From Symbiodinium natans (lineage: Eukaryota > Sar > Dinophyceae > Suessiales > Symbiodiniaceae): 64,000 bases of DNA. Under the pieces are notes generated by a model. It made no database searches. It saw only the letters and a list, made by a program, of their open reading frames with translations, and had not been told where the DNA came from. The stretch lies in NCBI GenBank assembly GCA_905221605.1, contig CAJNDS010002416.1, positions 306,124 through 370,123 on the forward strand, given 5' to 3'. The position numbers and the translations under genes were made by a program. Shown piece after piece: positions 1 to 10,676 of the stretch. Every line of letters begins with the position of its first letter. Positions within the stretch are counted from its first letter, which is position 1.

Positions 1-21
1 GATCTCGCCCTTGAGAAACTT

Positions 22-109
22 GGGTTTAGGGTTTAGGGTTTAGGGTTTAGGGTTTAGGGTTTAGGGTTTAGGGTTTAGGGTTTAGGGTTTACCCTAAACC
101 CTAAACCCC
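22..109. repeat. TTTAGGG tract meeting an inverted CCCTAAA tract
   Basis: About nine TTTAGGG units run directly into CCCTAAACCCTAAACCCC near position 90, with no spacer. It could form a hairpin. It is not a chromosome end, because non-telomeric sequence continues beyond it. Confidence 0.95.
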
Positions 110-243
110 GGTACTGTCTTGGCTTCAGTTCGGGGAATGATCCCTGAACTCGAGAGCCCTGGGAAGTTGAAGATTTTGGAAGCCCTTGCAACCCTAGTAG
201 CCTAGAGACTCAACCCTGAGGATGAGGGTTTGGGGGCTTCTAC

Positions 244-577
244 ACCCTAAACCCTAAACCCTAAGCCCTAAACCCTAAACCCTAAACCCTAAACCCTAAC
301 CCCCAAATTCCTCTGAAGCCAGGCGCCTTCCGAAGCGTTGATGGTGTGATGTTCTTATGTATCAGGTGGCGCGCGCCTTAAGCGCAGGCGTCCCCGTAAG
401 CCCTAAACCTTAAAAGGTGAAACCCCAAGCACTAGACCCAGCTAAAACACCCCATAAACCCATCTGATTGCCCCTAAGCCCTACTCTAAACCCTAAACCC
501 TAAACCCTAAACCCTAAACCCTAAACCCTAAACCCTAAACCCTAAACCCTAAACCCTAAACCCTAAACCCTAAACCC
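244..577 (-). repeat. Two CCCTAAA tracts (244-303, 485-577)
   Basis: C-strand telomere-like repeats with a unique spacer of about 180 bp. Confidence 0.95.
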
Positions 578-597
578 ACTAAATCCAATGAACCCTA

Positions 598-675
598 GCT
601 GAGAGCCAGGCTACTGGGAAAGAGAAGCAAGTCCAACCATGTTCCGGCCGCTGTGCTGACAGAGCCTGGAGTTGA
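598..675 (+). other. Exon-like block
   Basis: Non-repeat segment between a CCCTAAA tract upstream and a TTTAGGG tract downstream. The + frame reads AESQATGKEKQVQPC and stops after AWS. Confidence 0.25.
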
Positions 676-697
676 GGGTGTTTTATGGGCTTTAGTG

Positions 698-765
698 GGG
701 TTTAGGGTTTAGGGCTCAGGGTTCAGGGTTTAGGGTTTAGGGTTTAGGGTTTAGGGTTTAGGGTT
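698..765 (+). repeat. TTTAGGG tract
   Basis: G-strand telomere-like repeat with a few variant units. Confidence 0.95.
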
Positions 766-1565
766 GCTGGAGGGCCAGCAGCATTCCCAAGTGCAAATGG
801 GCTCAGACGTACCAATCACTCAGTGGGAAGGATCTCATGATCTGAAAGACCCTACACCCTAAACCCGAAACCTCAATCAACACTCAGCCCCTAAGTCCCT
901 TGAACTCTATAAGTTTAACAATGAAGACATGCTTAGTGACATTCATTCGTGTTCAAAAGTGTCCAGGGAGGCTGTTTGGAGTTTATCGTTCGTAGCCTGA
1001 ATAGGGGCCTTGCGAGGTCAACACGGGGGGGGGGGGGGGGGTGGGGTGCAGATTGCACCGAGGGTGCTTGGCTCTTTTGGGTCTCAGGGTTGGGTTAAGT
1101 GTTCAACCAGCGAAACCCTACACCACCCCAAAAGCGCAGAGTCCAGGTGGACCTTTTGACATGGCTCACATCTTCCCTCCTCTTTAAAAAGCCTAGCAGC
1201 TGAGCTCTATCCCCCAGAATGGAAGGAACCTTTTTTCAGAGGCTGGCTGTCAAAGGGCAAGTAGGTTTTCCTTAGGGCAAGAAGTTGTTTGTAGGCTACC
1301 CAAGAATCCTACACAAGAGGTTTCATCGTAAGAGCCTACAAAACAGGTAGGCTGTGGGTTCTTAAGGTAACACCCCAAAACTCTACTTGCACCCCCCCCC
1401 CCCTATGACAGTTTCGAGACCAAGATCCACAAATTCCATAACTGCCAAGTGCTGAAACCCCAAACCCAGGCCTTCCTAGCTTACTTCTGGGTCTTAGTAG
1501 GAATTGCAGAGTTCGGTATCCTAAGTAGCCCCTTATAACAGCGTGATGAAAAATGTAAAAGAACC

Positions 1566-1639
1566 CCCTAAACCCTAAACCCTAAACCCTAAGCCCTAAA
1601 CCCTAAACCCTAAACCCTAAACCCTAAACCCTAAACCCC
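1566..1639 (-). repeat. CCCTAAA tract
   Basis: About ten units, one variant (CCCTAAG). Confidence 0.95.
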
Positions 1640-1664
1640 CAACCTGCAGACTCCTCTGTAACCA

Positions 1665-1733
1665 AAGGCCACCTGCGTGGAGGAGATCGAGAGCCTCCAG
1701 AACGCCGGCCTGAGCCGGAAGGTCCCTGCGCGT
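1665..1733 (+). other. Exon-like block
   Basis: GC-rich segment between CCCTAAA (upstream) and TTTAGGG (downstream). The + frame reads KATCVEEIESLQNAGLSRK. CTGCAG lies just upstream. Confidence 0.35.
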
Positions 1734-1748
1734 AGTGAGGGGGGGTGG

Positions 1749-1826
1749 GGGTTTAGGGTTTAGGGTTTAGGGTTTAGGGTTTAGGGCTTAGGGCTTAGGG
1801 CTTAGGGCTTAGGGCTTAGGGCTTAG
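1749..1826 (+). repeat. TTTAGGG tract switching to CTTAGGG
   Basis: The first units are TTTAGGG; the last six or so are all CTTAGGG, a block of identical variant units. Confidence 0.95.
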
Positions 1827-2240
1827 CCGGGGTGGGGTTGGGCTTCGGGGGTTAGGGTTTAGGGGTTAGGGTTCACAGGGGTTTAGGGGGGGGTGAGGGT
1901 TGGGGGGTTCAGGGGTTGTTTAGGATTTTGAGGGGTTTAGGAGTTCTGTTTTTCGGGTCTGAACCCGAAGCCTTTTTTCTGTGTGGTGGATGGGGGGGTG
2001 GGTGGGTGGTTTAGGGTGTAGAGTTTAGGGTTTAGGGTTTAGGGTTTAATGAGGGCAAGAAACGCAAGATCTCAACCCCGAGACCCCGCGACCCTTCTTC
2101 GGGTTTGAAGGTCCCCGGCTGCACCTCCTCAGTTTGCCAGTTTGCCAGCAGCAGTGGCTTCTATACCATCGGTTTTGGGTGTGGAGTCCAGTTTTGGCTA
2201 TGGGTAGGGCCGGGTAAGCCCCTGCCTAAGCCCTATAAAC

Positions 2241-2360
2241 CCCTAACCCTAAACCCTAAACCCTAAACCCTAAACCCTAAACCCTAAACCCTAAACCCTA
2301 AACCCTAAACCCTAAACCCTAAACCCTAAACCCTAAACCCTAAACCCTAAACCCCTAACC
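2241..2360 (-). repeat. CCCTAAA tract
   Basis: About 17 units, nearly perfect. Confidence 0.95.
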
Positions 2361-2430
2361 CTAAGCCCCTAAAGCCCCTAGACTCTCAATCTTTCGAGCC
2401 TCTAATTCCCCTGAAGCCCCATTCCCTGGC

Positions 2431-2540
2431 TGGTTCTTAGTTGGGAATGAGGGAATGAGGTACAGTACCCTGAGGTACCCTTTCTATACTCCCTTATGAG
2501 GGGTATACCTAGGGTGCCTCACTCCCTCATTCCTTACAAA
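2431..2540. mobile_element. Family A palindromic element (MITE-like)
   Basis: GGTTCTTAG..GGGAATGAGGGAATGAGG at the left and its inverted counterpart at the right, ending TCCTTACAAA. Confidence 0.6.
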
Positions 2541-2636
2541 CTTAGTAGTAGAGTAGGTAACCTTGAACCTTTTTGGGGCAACATAATCCCCTTGCAATCC
2601 CAAAGGTTAACCTTTAGTTCCCCTAGGTACTGGACC

Positions 2637-2719
2637 CCTAAACCCTAAACCCTAAACCCTAAACCCTAAACCCTAAACCCTAAACCCTAAAACCTAAACC
2701 CTAAACCCTAAACCCTAAC
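2637..2719 (-). repeat. CCCTAAA tract
   Basis: Begins directly at the end of a family F repeat. Confidence 0.95.
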
Positions 2720-2750
2720 CTCATTCCCTCAGTCCCTACAAGGCACCAGC

Positions 2751-2855
2751 CAGAAAAGCCCCATGCTCTGTTACGACTCGAGGCCCGCGTGCGTGCACAG
2801 TTCGAGTGCATCCGCTGCGCTGACGTGGTGCGGGCCTCGGCAGGGGAAGGGGGTA
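2751..2855 (+). other. Exon-like block
   Basis: GC-rich segment after a CCCTAAA tract. The + frame reads LLRLEARVRAQFECIRC followed by ADVVRASAGEG. It has strong coding-like composition. Confidence 0.35.
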
Positions 2856-3029
2856 TGCCCAAAGGCTCCACTGTAGTACCTTTTTGGGGGTGGTATACTA
2901 GAATCCCCTATAACTAACCCAACAAGGAACTACGGTGACGGTTTTTAAATGAGTGGAGGGCGGCCAACCTGCCACGGCAAGGGGGGTAGTATAAAAGACC
3001 GGTTTAAATCCGCATGTTTTCGTATTTGC

Positions 3030-3500
3030 TCTCCACCCCTCCACCCCTCCACCCCTCCACCCCTCCACCCCTCCACCCCTCCACCCCTCCACCCCTCCAC
3101 CCCTCCACCCCTCCACCCCTCCACCCTCCACCCCTCTCCACCTCCACCCCTCCACCCCCCTCCACCCCTCCACCCCCTCCAAACCCCTCACCCCTCCACC
3201 CCTCCACCTCCACCCTCCACCCCTCCACCCCTCCACCCCCTCCACCCTCCCCCCCTCCACCCCTCCACCCTCCACCCCTCCACACCCCTCCACCCCTCCA
3301 CCCCTCAACCCCTCCACCCCTCCACCCCTCCACCCTCCACCCCTTCACACCTCCACCCCTCCACCCCTGCACCCTTGCACCCCTCCACCCCTCCCTTCAG
3401 CCGTCCAGCTTTTCAGCCCTCCCTCCACCCATCCACCACCCATCCACCACCCTCGACCCCTCCACCACCTCCACCCCTCCACCCCTCCACCCCTCCGGGT
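3030..3500 (+). repeat. CCACCCCT minisatellite
   Basis: About 470 bp of 8-bp CCACCCCT units with irregular variants. A passage of about 37 bp (ATCCCCTATAACTAACCC...) lies before it (2897-2933) and, with few changes, after it (3709-3745). Confidence 0.95.
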
Positions 3501-4431
3501 TGGCGGGTTGGGGAGGAGGAGGAGGGGGAGAGGGGGAGGAGGGGGAGAGGGGTGGTGAGGGGTTTCCGGATGTTTAAAATGCCGGGGGGCCTGACGCCGC
3601 GCTCTACGGAGGTAGTATGAAATACCTGTTTGTCTGTTTACATGTCCGGGTGTTTAAAAACCGGCACCTTACATTGGGGAGTAAACCCAAAGGAAAAAAG
3701 GGTAGTCTACTCGAATCCCCTGTAACTAACCCAAAAAGGAACTACATTTTGGGTAGGTTGGGATGTTCCTCCTGATAAAAGCAGCTCCTTAATTGGCATT
3801 GGAGTAGGGGTGCTACCATCCCTATTCAGGACTCTTAGTGCAAGGACATGCCAAATGCCAACGTAGAGGGGCTGTGGGGGTCAGGGGTGCTACGGGTTGA
3901 ATCACCGGGCCTTCGGCGGTTTGGGGCATGTGCTGGCAGGGATTTAATGGCTTTAGGGTTTCATGATCGGGTCTAGGACTTGAGGCGTTTTAGGGGCTGG
4001 GCTTCTTGGCATTTAGTGGGGGTTTTGGGGGTTTGGGTTCATAGAGTTGGGGGTCCCTGTGGGGCATTCGGGATGTAGTACTTCAGGGCTTTCTGGCGTC
4101 TGGCGCAGGGGTTTAGGGGTCTAGCTCCCTGCTGGGGTTCAGAAACAGAGGCAGAGATTTAGGGTACCCAGGAAGGGACTTCTCAGGGTTTAGGGTTTAG
4201 GGTTTTGGGGTTTAGGGTTTAGGGTTTAGGGTTTAGGGTTATCTTTGATTTTCCTTATGGGTAAGTTTAAGACGATCATCTTAGGAGGTTTTTTTGTTTT
4301 TGAATCGTTCACCCGGCGTTTATAAACCGGACCTGATCGCAAGCCAGACGGATGGATATAGAACCCCCTAAACCCTAAACCCTAAACCCTAAACCCTGAA
4401 CCCTAAGCCCTGTTTAGGGCATATGGGGTCC

Positions 4432-4563
4432 ATGGAAGGGCTACTTAGCAGCTTCAGAAGGGGCGCGCTTCCTGCCCAGGTCATCAGCAGAGATGCCTTT
4501 CTGGCCCCTTGGTGCCGCAAGATTGATATGCTCCAAAGCACCCACTGGGTGGTCTTATCCTAG
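4432..4563 (+). other. Exon-like block or 43-aa ORF
   Basis: Opens with ATG (MEGLLSSFRRGALPAQ) after a CCCTAAA tract and ends at TAG inside the start of a palindromic repeat. A TTTAGGG tract follows at 4723. Confidence 0.3.
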
Positions 4564-4671
4564 GATGCCCAGTAGTACCCTCATTCCCTTTTTGGGGGGT
4601 TTAGGTTCCCTTATAAACCCCTTGAAGCAAAAAAGGGTACCCTTTTCAAGCCTAGGTTACTGGGCAGCCTA
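4560..4671. mobile_element. Family H palindromic element
   Basis: CTAGGATGCCCAGTAG inverse to TTACTGGGCAGCCTAG. The interior (ATTCCCTTTTTGGGG...AAAAAAGGGTACCCTTTT) recurs, diverged, at 22361-22460, 33047-33143 and 61042-61131. Confidence 0.6.
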
Positions 4672-4925
4672 GTATCTTCTGCCCTACTTGGGTGGCTTGT
4701 GGTTGCGGTTGCAGGGCCGTTTGGGGTTTAGGGTTTAGGGTTTAGGGTTTAGGGTTTAGGGTTTCGGGTTTAGGAGTATTTTGCAGAGGCTCGAGGACCC
4801 AGAATGGGCCCTTTAGGGCGCCCTGGTCATTCCCAGGTTCCTCCTCAGTCTACGACTATTTGCTTCAGAACCCCAATAGAATTAAAACAATGATATTCCC
4901 TTTATTATTCTCCTTATATAGAAGA

Positions 4926-4974
4926 ATATATATATATATATATATATATGTTTTTTTTTTTTTTGGGGGGGGGG
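4926..4974 (+). repeat. (TA)n then T14 then G10
   Basis: TA microsatellite changing directly to a T run and then to a G run. Confidence 0.95.
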
Positions 4975-5254
4975 TCCTTCAGCAACTACTAGTCTGGGGG
5001 CCTTGGTCTAGGGCAAGGGTTGGATCACCCAGCAGGCGGCTCCTCGAACAAGCGTCGGGGACCTCGAGTGAAGACGCCAGAACACATCCATACCACAGGA
5101 GCGGTACAAGGGTCCTGAAGTAACACAAACTAGGGCATTGAGGGTTTAGGGTTTAGGGGTTCCCTTCCTCAAGGGCCATGGTTTTATTGGAAGATCTGAT
5201 TTGGGTCAGCCTAAACCCGAAACCCTAAGCCTAAACCCTAAACCCTAAACGCAG

Positions 5255-5348
5255 CTCTCAGGTTTGGCTCGCTGACCCAGAGTTCATCTCAGTCCTCGAG
5301 GAGGCGGACATCGACGTCACCAACAAGTCCACGCGCCTTCGCGCAGAG
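5255..5348 (+). other. Exon-like block with CAG acceptor
   Basis: CCCTAAAC-GCAG immediately precedes a segment reading SQVWLADPEFISVLEEADID then VTNKSTRLRAE, and a TTTAGGG tract starts at its end. One of the clearest examples of the CCCTAAA-exon-TTTAGGG arrangement. Confidence 0.45.
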
Positions 5349-5428
5349 TTTAGGGTTTAGGGTTTAGGGTTTAGGGTTTAGGGTTTAGGGTTTAGGGTTT
5401 AGGGTTTAGGGTTTAGGGTTTAGGGGTT
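5348..5428 (+). repeat. TTTAGGG tract
   Basis: About 11 units starting at the end of an exon-like block. Confidence 0.95.
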
Positions 5429-5931
5429 TGCGAGTTAGGGCGTTGAGAGGGCCTTATGGAGACAGAGCTTGCCTAAGGGAAGTTGTATGGTCCCTGAGTA
5501 TGGCCCCTTGCCTTCTTTAAGAAGTATGAGCGCTTGGGTTTTTATAGGGTCTTTGAGGGGTATGTCAGGCTTCCCGGACCATGCAACTAAACCGAACCTA
5601 AGAGTTTAGGCAGAGAAGGTCATGAGGTTATAGGGCTTTGGGGGATACAGGGTTTAGGGTGTTGTGTGTATATAGTGTTGGACCACGAAGGCTGCTGTGA
5701 TTTTTCGGTATACCCGGGAAGAAGGGCTACTTAGGACAGGGGAGTCCCCAAATAAATCTCCTGAACAGGAGTACGCTGCCCGGTTGTGGGGAAGGGGGGA
5801 TCGGGGTGTTGATGTGTTGGGATTTTATGTTGAGGGGGGTTGGGGTGTACGTTTGTGGGGTGGGCTGAGCGTTTGGGGTTGAGGGATTTCTTGCTTCAGG
5901 CCCCCCCCTCCTTGAACCCTAAAACCTTTCG

Positions 5932-6006
5932 CTGAGGCTATTCGACATCATGGACGCGGCCACTCGCCCAAAAGAGGTCGTAGAATTGGGGTCAAATCCA
6001 TACTAA
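5932..6006 (+). other. Exon-like block
   Basis: The + frame reads LRLFDIMDAATRPKEVVELG and ends at TAA. The block lies between short AAACCCT motifs and a later CCCTAAA tract. Confidence 0.3.
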
Positions 6007-6116
6007 GGGCCATGCGCCGTACATTTGTGAGGGTTCAGTTGTCTAAGGAGAAAGGGCCATCGTGTTGAACAGCCCCACATGTCTGAACTGTTGTCAGTAC
6101 AGCAAGGGGCCCCTCC

Positions 6117-6442
6117 AAACCCTAAACCTTGATCCCTAAACCCTAAACCCTAAACCCTGAACACTAAACCCTAAACCCTGAACCCCTAAACCCTAAACCC
6201 TCCTCCATACCCAGGGGCCCCGAAACCCTTAAACCCTTGGACCCCTGGAACCCCAAAGCTCCCTAAATCCTTAAAACACGTAAGTCAATGCCCGTAAAAG
6301 CCCGGAATTCTCCCTAAGCCCCTAAACCCTGAACACTCTAAACCCTGAACCCTAAACCCTGAACCCTAAACCCTAAACCCTAAACCCTACACCCTAAACC
6401 CTAAACCCTAAACCCTAAATCCTACACCCTAAACCCTAAACC
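6117..6442 (-). repeat. CCCTAAA tracts with variants
   Basis: Two imperfect C-strand tracts (6117-6201 and 6319-6442) with CCCTGAA and CCCTACA variants. Confidence 0.9.
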
Positions 6443-6470
6443 TGACCCTGGCATGCCCCCTCCCCTCCCC

Positions 6471-6538
6471 GATGCTCAGGACATGGGCGGATCACTCAGT
6501 ACGGAGGAGGCGATGTCCGAAGTAGGGGCTTATTTACG
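6471..6538 (+). other. Exon-like block
   Basis: Reads DAQDMGGSLSTEEAMSEVGA in the + frame; CCCTAAA tract upstream and TTTAGGG tract starting at its end. Confidence 0.4.
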
Positions 6539-6960
6539 GTTTAGGGTTTAGGGTTTAGGGTCTAGGGTCTAGGGTTTAGGGGTTTAGGGGTTTAGGGGTT
6601 ACCTTAAGGTCCATGTACCTCATTATTACACACTTGGGCCCCAAAGTCCCTATATAGCAAGTACTTTGAGGGCCTTACAAGTGCGCAGGCCCAAGTACGC
6701 CCCATTTAGGAAACATGGACTCTTCGACGATTCCGGGGCTTCATGGGGTCTCAGACAGGGCTTCGGGGTTTTGGGGTTTCGGGTTGAACCCTAAACCCTA
6801 AACCCTAAACCCTAAACCCTAAACCCTAAACCCTAAAAGGGCACAAGGGCATAGGTTTTCTAGGGGTTTTGGGGCTCAGGCTTTGTGGTATTGGCTTGAG
6901 GCTTGCGCCCAAAACCGGCCCTCGGATCCAGCCGGCCCTTTTGTTGAGTATGGTTTTATA

Positions 6961-7240
6961 GGGTTTAGGGTTTAGGGTTTAGGGCTTAGGGTTTAGGGCT
7001 TAGGGCTTAGGGCTTAGGGCTTAGGGTACATTTTGTTGTACTCTGCCTAGGGATCCTCGAAGAGGCTTCTTGTACGTGCCTTCAAAAAAGGCCTTAAAGG
7101 CCTCACGGCCCCAGCCACGAAAGCCCTACCCAAGCTTAAGCAGCTTAAGTTCAGGGTGGTTTAGGGTTTAGGGTTTAGGGTTTAGGGTTTAGGGTTTACG
7201 GTTTAGGGTTTAGGGTTTAGGGTTTAGGGTTTAGGGTTTT
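6961..7240 (+). repeat. TTTAGGG tracts with CTTAGGG block
   Basis: Tract 6961-7027 ends in CTTAGGG units; tract 7159-7240 is almost pure TTTAGGG. Confidence 0.95.
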
Positions 7241-7442
7241 GGTGCTTCCCTCAAGCACCCTGATCCTCTTCACCAAGCAAGACCCTACGGCGCCCAAACC
7301 CTAAACTACATTTCCCACACACCCCCCTCCCCCCTCCCGGCCCCCCCCGCCGGTCCCCAAAACATAAAACACAACAAGCTCGCACACCCCAAACCCCAAA
7401 CCCTAAACCCTAAGCCCTAAACTTAAAAAACAAATCTCGCAG

Positions 7443-7511
7443 GTGTTCCGTGGCCTGATGCAGCTCAGGGGGCCGGTTTCCAAGGGCGACGCTGACCCCG
7501 CAGAGATTTGA
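7443..7511 (+). other. Exon-like block with CAG acceptor
   Basis: CTCGCAG precedes GTGTTCCG; the frame reads VFRGLMQLRGPVSKGDADPA. CCCTAAA lies upstream; an AT-loop palindrome follows. Confidence 0.4.
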
Positions 7512-7563
7512 GGCTTTGGAGGCTTTTGGGTTTGTAGGCTTTGTAGGGTTTTGTATCAGCGAT

Positions 7564-7753
7564 GTAAGGAGGGACCTCTGGAAGGGACCCTTCAGCTTCC
7601 CCTATATATACCCCCCGTATATACATATGTATAATATATACATATATATATATATGTATATACATACATATGTATATATATATATATATGTGTATGTGTA
7701 TATATATATATGTATATATATATATATCTACCTTATGTAGGTCCCTCCTTTAG
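7564..7753. repeat. Palindromic element with TA-rich loop
   Basis: TAAGGAGGGACCT and AGGTCCCTCCTTTA are inverted around about 115 bp of TA-rich repeat. Confidence 0.75.
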
Positions 7754-8404
7754 CCCCTTGATTATAGGGTTTATAGGGCTTATAAGGGTTTACTGGGTTT
7801 ACTGGGCTTCATAGGGTTTAAAAGCTTTACAGGGTAGAGGCTTGTGGGGTTTCTCCAAACCTAGGATATTCGATTGCAGCCAAAAATGTTGGAGAACTGC
7901 CCTTGTAGGCTTATGGGGTTCAGGGTTCGGGCGTTACGGTTGTTTTGGGGGTGTTTCAGGCTTGAGGGCTTAGAGGGTTTTGAAGGCTCATGGGGTTTAG
8001 CGTAGGGGGGTTAGGGTGAAGGGTAAATGGTTAAAGGGTAACCTAAACCCTAAACCCCTAAACCCCTAAACCCCTAAACCCTAAACCTTAAACCCTGGAT
8101 TTAGAGTCGAGCCTGTGAGGGGCACTTTCAGGGCTTAGGTTACTTGTTTGTCGTTTAGGCTCAGAGTTTGGGGGGTTCAGGTATGTAGGAAAGGTAGGGT
8201 CAAGTTCTTTCAGGTGTTAGTGTACACCGTTTAGGGTCCAGGATGTACGGTTCAGGGTTTAGGCATGTTTCGAGCCATGGCTTCTGGCATTTGCTGACGG
8301 AAAAAATCACCCCAGCGCCCAAACCCGTGCCACTGTTTTTGGCCATAAGATGAGGGGCCTCTCAACTCAACAGGCCCCAGCGCTAAGAGCTGCAGTGGTT
8401 TCGG

Positions 8405-8677
8405 CTTAGGGTTTAGGGTTTAGGGTTTAGGGTTTAGGGTTTAGGGTTTAGGGTTTAGGGTTTAGGGTTCAGGTTAGGGTTTAGGGTTTAGGGTTTAGGG
8501 TTTAGGGTTTAGGGTTCAGGTTTGGGGGTGACACTCGCGAACCCCGATAACCCTTGGGGACAAAGTGGCCTTGGGAATTCAACAGAGCAGCCGACAAGTT
8601 CGGGTTTAGGGTTTAGGGTTTAGGGTTTAGGGTTTAGGGTTTGGGGTTTAGGGTTTAGGGTTTAGGGTTTAGGGTTT
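8405..8677 (+). repeat. Two long TTTAGGG tracts
   Basis: 8405-8520 and 8602-8677, separated by about 80 bp of unique sequence. Confidence 0.95.
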
Positions 8678-8680
8678 TCG

Positions 8681-8760
8681 GATGCTGAGGACATCATTGG
8701 CATGAGCCTTCGCGTCACCCACATCGCTCACCTTGCCGCCGGCCTGCGTTGCCTCTTAAG
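8681..8760 (+). other. Exon-like block (reverse tract arrangement)
   Basis: Reads AEDIIGMSLRVTHIAHLAAG then LRCLL. Unlike most blocks it has TTTAGGG upstream and CCCTAAA downstream. Confidence 0.3.
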
Positions 8761-8859
8761 ACCCGAAACCCTAAACCCTGAACGCTGAATCCTAAACCCT
8801 AAACCCTAAACCCTAAACCCTAAACCCTAAACCCTAAACCCTAAACCCTAAACCCTAAA
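8761..8859 (-). repeat. CCCTAAA tract
   Basis: About 14 units, some variant at the left end. Confidence 0.95.
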
Positions 8860-9004
8860 TTCTGTGTAAACCCCAAGCCCTAGAAACCTTAACACTAACC
8901 TGGAGGCTGAGCGTGCAAGCCCCTAACTTTAGGGTTTCGGGTTTCGGGTTTAGGGCTTCGGGTTTCGGGCACCATTATGTACATCCAGGCTGCCTTTGTT
9001 TTTG

Positions 9005-9125
9005 GTACAGGGTTGATAAAGTCTAGATCAGTGTTAGGGATCCTTTTACTTTTTGGGTTATGGGCTTTCTTATATATGAACAAAAAGGATCCTTCTTTCT
9101 TCTTTCGTACAGGGTTGATAAAGTC
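9005..9125. repeat. 19-bp direct repeats flanking a hairpin-forming insert
   Basis: GTACAGGGTTGATAAAGTC at 9005-9023 and 9107-9125; between them GGATCCTTTT and AAAAAGGATCC are inverted. Resembles an insertion with target duplication. Confidence 0.6.
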
Positions 9126-9677
9126 CGTAGGGTTTATGGGAGTCATAGTTTTTTTAAGGCTCCAGGGACTTCTCCAGGATTTGGGCTGCTGGAGCGCAAG
9201 GCCCCTTTTTTTTTCGGGGCTTCAGGGCTTAGGGCTTAGGGTTTAGGGTTTAGGGTTTAGGGTTTAGGGTTTCAGCCTCTTCTAACAACATCCCTCAACA
9301 AGTCAGAGGCTGTGAAGATGGGTTAGGGTTTAGGGTTTAGAGTTTAGGGTTTAGGGTTTTTCATATGAACCGCAAAAGAAAGATAACAATCCCTATAATG
9401 CCCGCATAACGAAGAATACGCTTCCTTTCTTTAAGCAAAGAATGGTCGGGGTTCAGGGCTTTGGGTCCCGGGAACCCCTCTCCCCCCCTCTTGGTAGCTG
9501 AGTGGCATGTGAGCGCTATAGAGGAACCCCCTCGAGGGTCTATAGGGGTTTAGGGCTTCGGGAACCCTAAACCCTAAACCCGAAACCCGAAACCCTAAAC
9601 CCTAAACCCTAAACCCTAAACCCTTAGGGTTAGCAAGCCCCAAGTGTTGGAAGCCCTCTGTCTCATGTGAGGTGCAG

Positions 9678-9736
9678 GATTGGACAAGCAGCGCCGGCAC
9701 TTCAGGGCAGAACCTGCAAAACCAGCGCCCTTGGCA
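9678..9736 (+). other. Exon-like block with CAG acceptor
   Basis: GTGCAG precedes a frame reading DWTSSAGTSGQNLQNQRPWQ; CCCTAAA tract upstream and TTTAGGG tract directly downstream. Confidence 0.4.
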
Positions 9737-9815
9737 GGGTTTAGGGTTTAGGGTTTAGGGTTTAGGGTTTAGGGTTTAGGGTTTAGGGTTTAGGGTTTAG
9801 GGTTTAGGGTTAGGG
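9736..9815 (+). repeat. TTTAGGG tract
   Basis: About 11 perfect units. Confidence 0.95.
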
Positions 9816-10050
9816 TGAGGGTTCAGGGTTTCGGGCTTGAGGTCGCGGGCTGAAGGCACCCTTTAGTTAGGGTTAAGGGCGTGCTGTGAAGGATTTACAT
9901 GGGGACGTTCTCAAGTGCAGCACCACACCCCTTGTGGGCTTGCGTGTGGGGCTATCGGGCTCTAAACATGTGCGTCAGGATTAACTAAGGGTGTTTTCGG
10001 CAGGGTTTTAATTAGGAGGTTTGGAGTTGAAGTAGAGCTCGTACTCTCAT

Positions 10051-10153
10051 CTTAGTAGTAGAGTAGGTAGCCTTTAACCTTTTTGGGTTAATACATTCCC
10101 CTTATAATCCCAAAGGTTAACCTTTAAAACCCCTAGGTACTGGACAACTAAGT
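10051..10153. mobile_element. Family F element
   Basis: CTTAGTAGTAGAGTAGGTAG ... TACTGGACAACTAAG, with a conserved interior ATCCCAAAGGTTAACCTTTA. Other copies are 2541-2634 and 63356-63452. Confidence 0.65.
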
Positions 10154-10407
10154 CATGCCATCCAGTTCTCCCTTAAATTATGTCGCTGTGGTACACATTT
10201 TGTGTTTGCAGGGTTCCAGGATGTCGTCCTACATCAGTCCACAATGTCGAATGGAACGTATGCAGACACGTCTTGGTGTTCTTCCAAGTCCGATGTGCCG
10301 CGCCTGGACGAGTTGCTTCAGGTTCGATTTTTCAGAGAGCTGATTTTTGTGTAAGATATCGTGTCCTTAAACCCTAAACCCTCAACCCTAAGCCCTAAAC
10401 CCTAAAC

Positions 10408-10536
10408 TGCGCGCTTGGAACCCCGAACGAGGCGCCGGATTTCCTATCGCTCGGACGTGTCAGAGGTGGCCACCGCGAATTGCTGAGTCGGCGTGCCCAC
10501 CCTTTGAGACCGGGACGCTGGGCCAGCTGGGATTAG
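10408..10536 (+). other. Exon-like block
   Basis: 129-bp GC-rich segment between CCCTAAA and TTTAGGG tracts. The + frame reads LGTPNEAPDFLSLGRVRGGH and stays open to a TAG at the tract edge. Confidence 0.35.
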
Positions 10537-10590
10537 GGGGTTTAGGGTTTAGGGTTTAGGGTTTAGGGTTTAGGGTTTAGGGTTTCAGGC

Positions 10591-10676
10591 TGAGATGTTC
10601 CCCCTTATAATAACAGCCCTTAATAGAGATTATAGTACCCATGAAGCACAGTTAGCAAAAGGGGGAGCATCCCAAG
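10591..10676. mobile_element. Family B palindromic element
   Basis: GATGTTCCCCCTTATAATAA at the left and AAAAGGGGGAGCATCCCAA at the right. Confidence 0.65.

Noticed and set aside
1-109. True telomere at the left edge
   Set aside because: Short tract followed by an inverted tract and ordinary sequence, like dozens of internal tracts.
2898-3620. Long open frames on both strands, Pro- or Gly-rich
   Set aside because: They are translations of the CCACCCCT minisatellite and exist in several frames at once.
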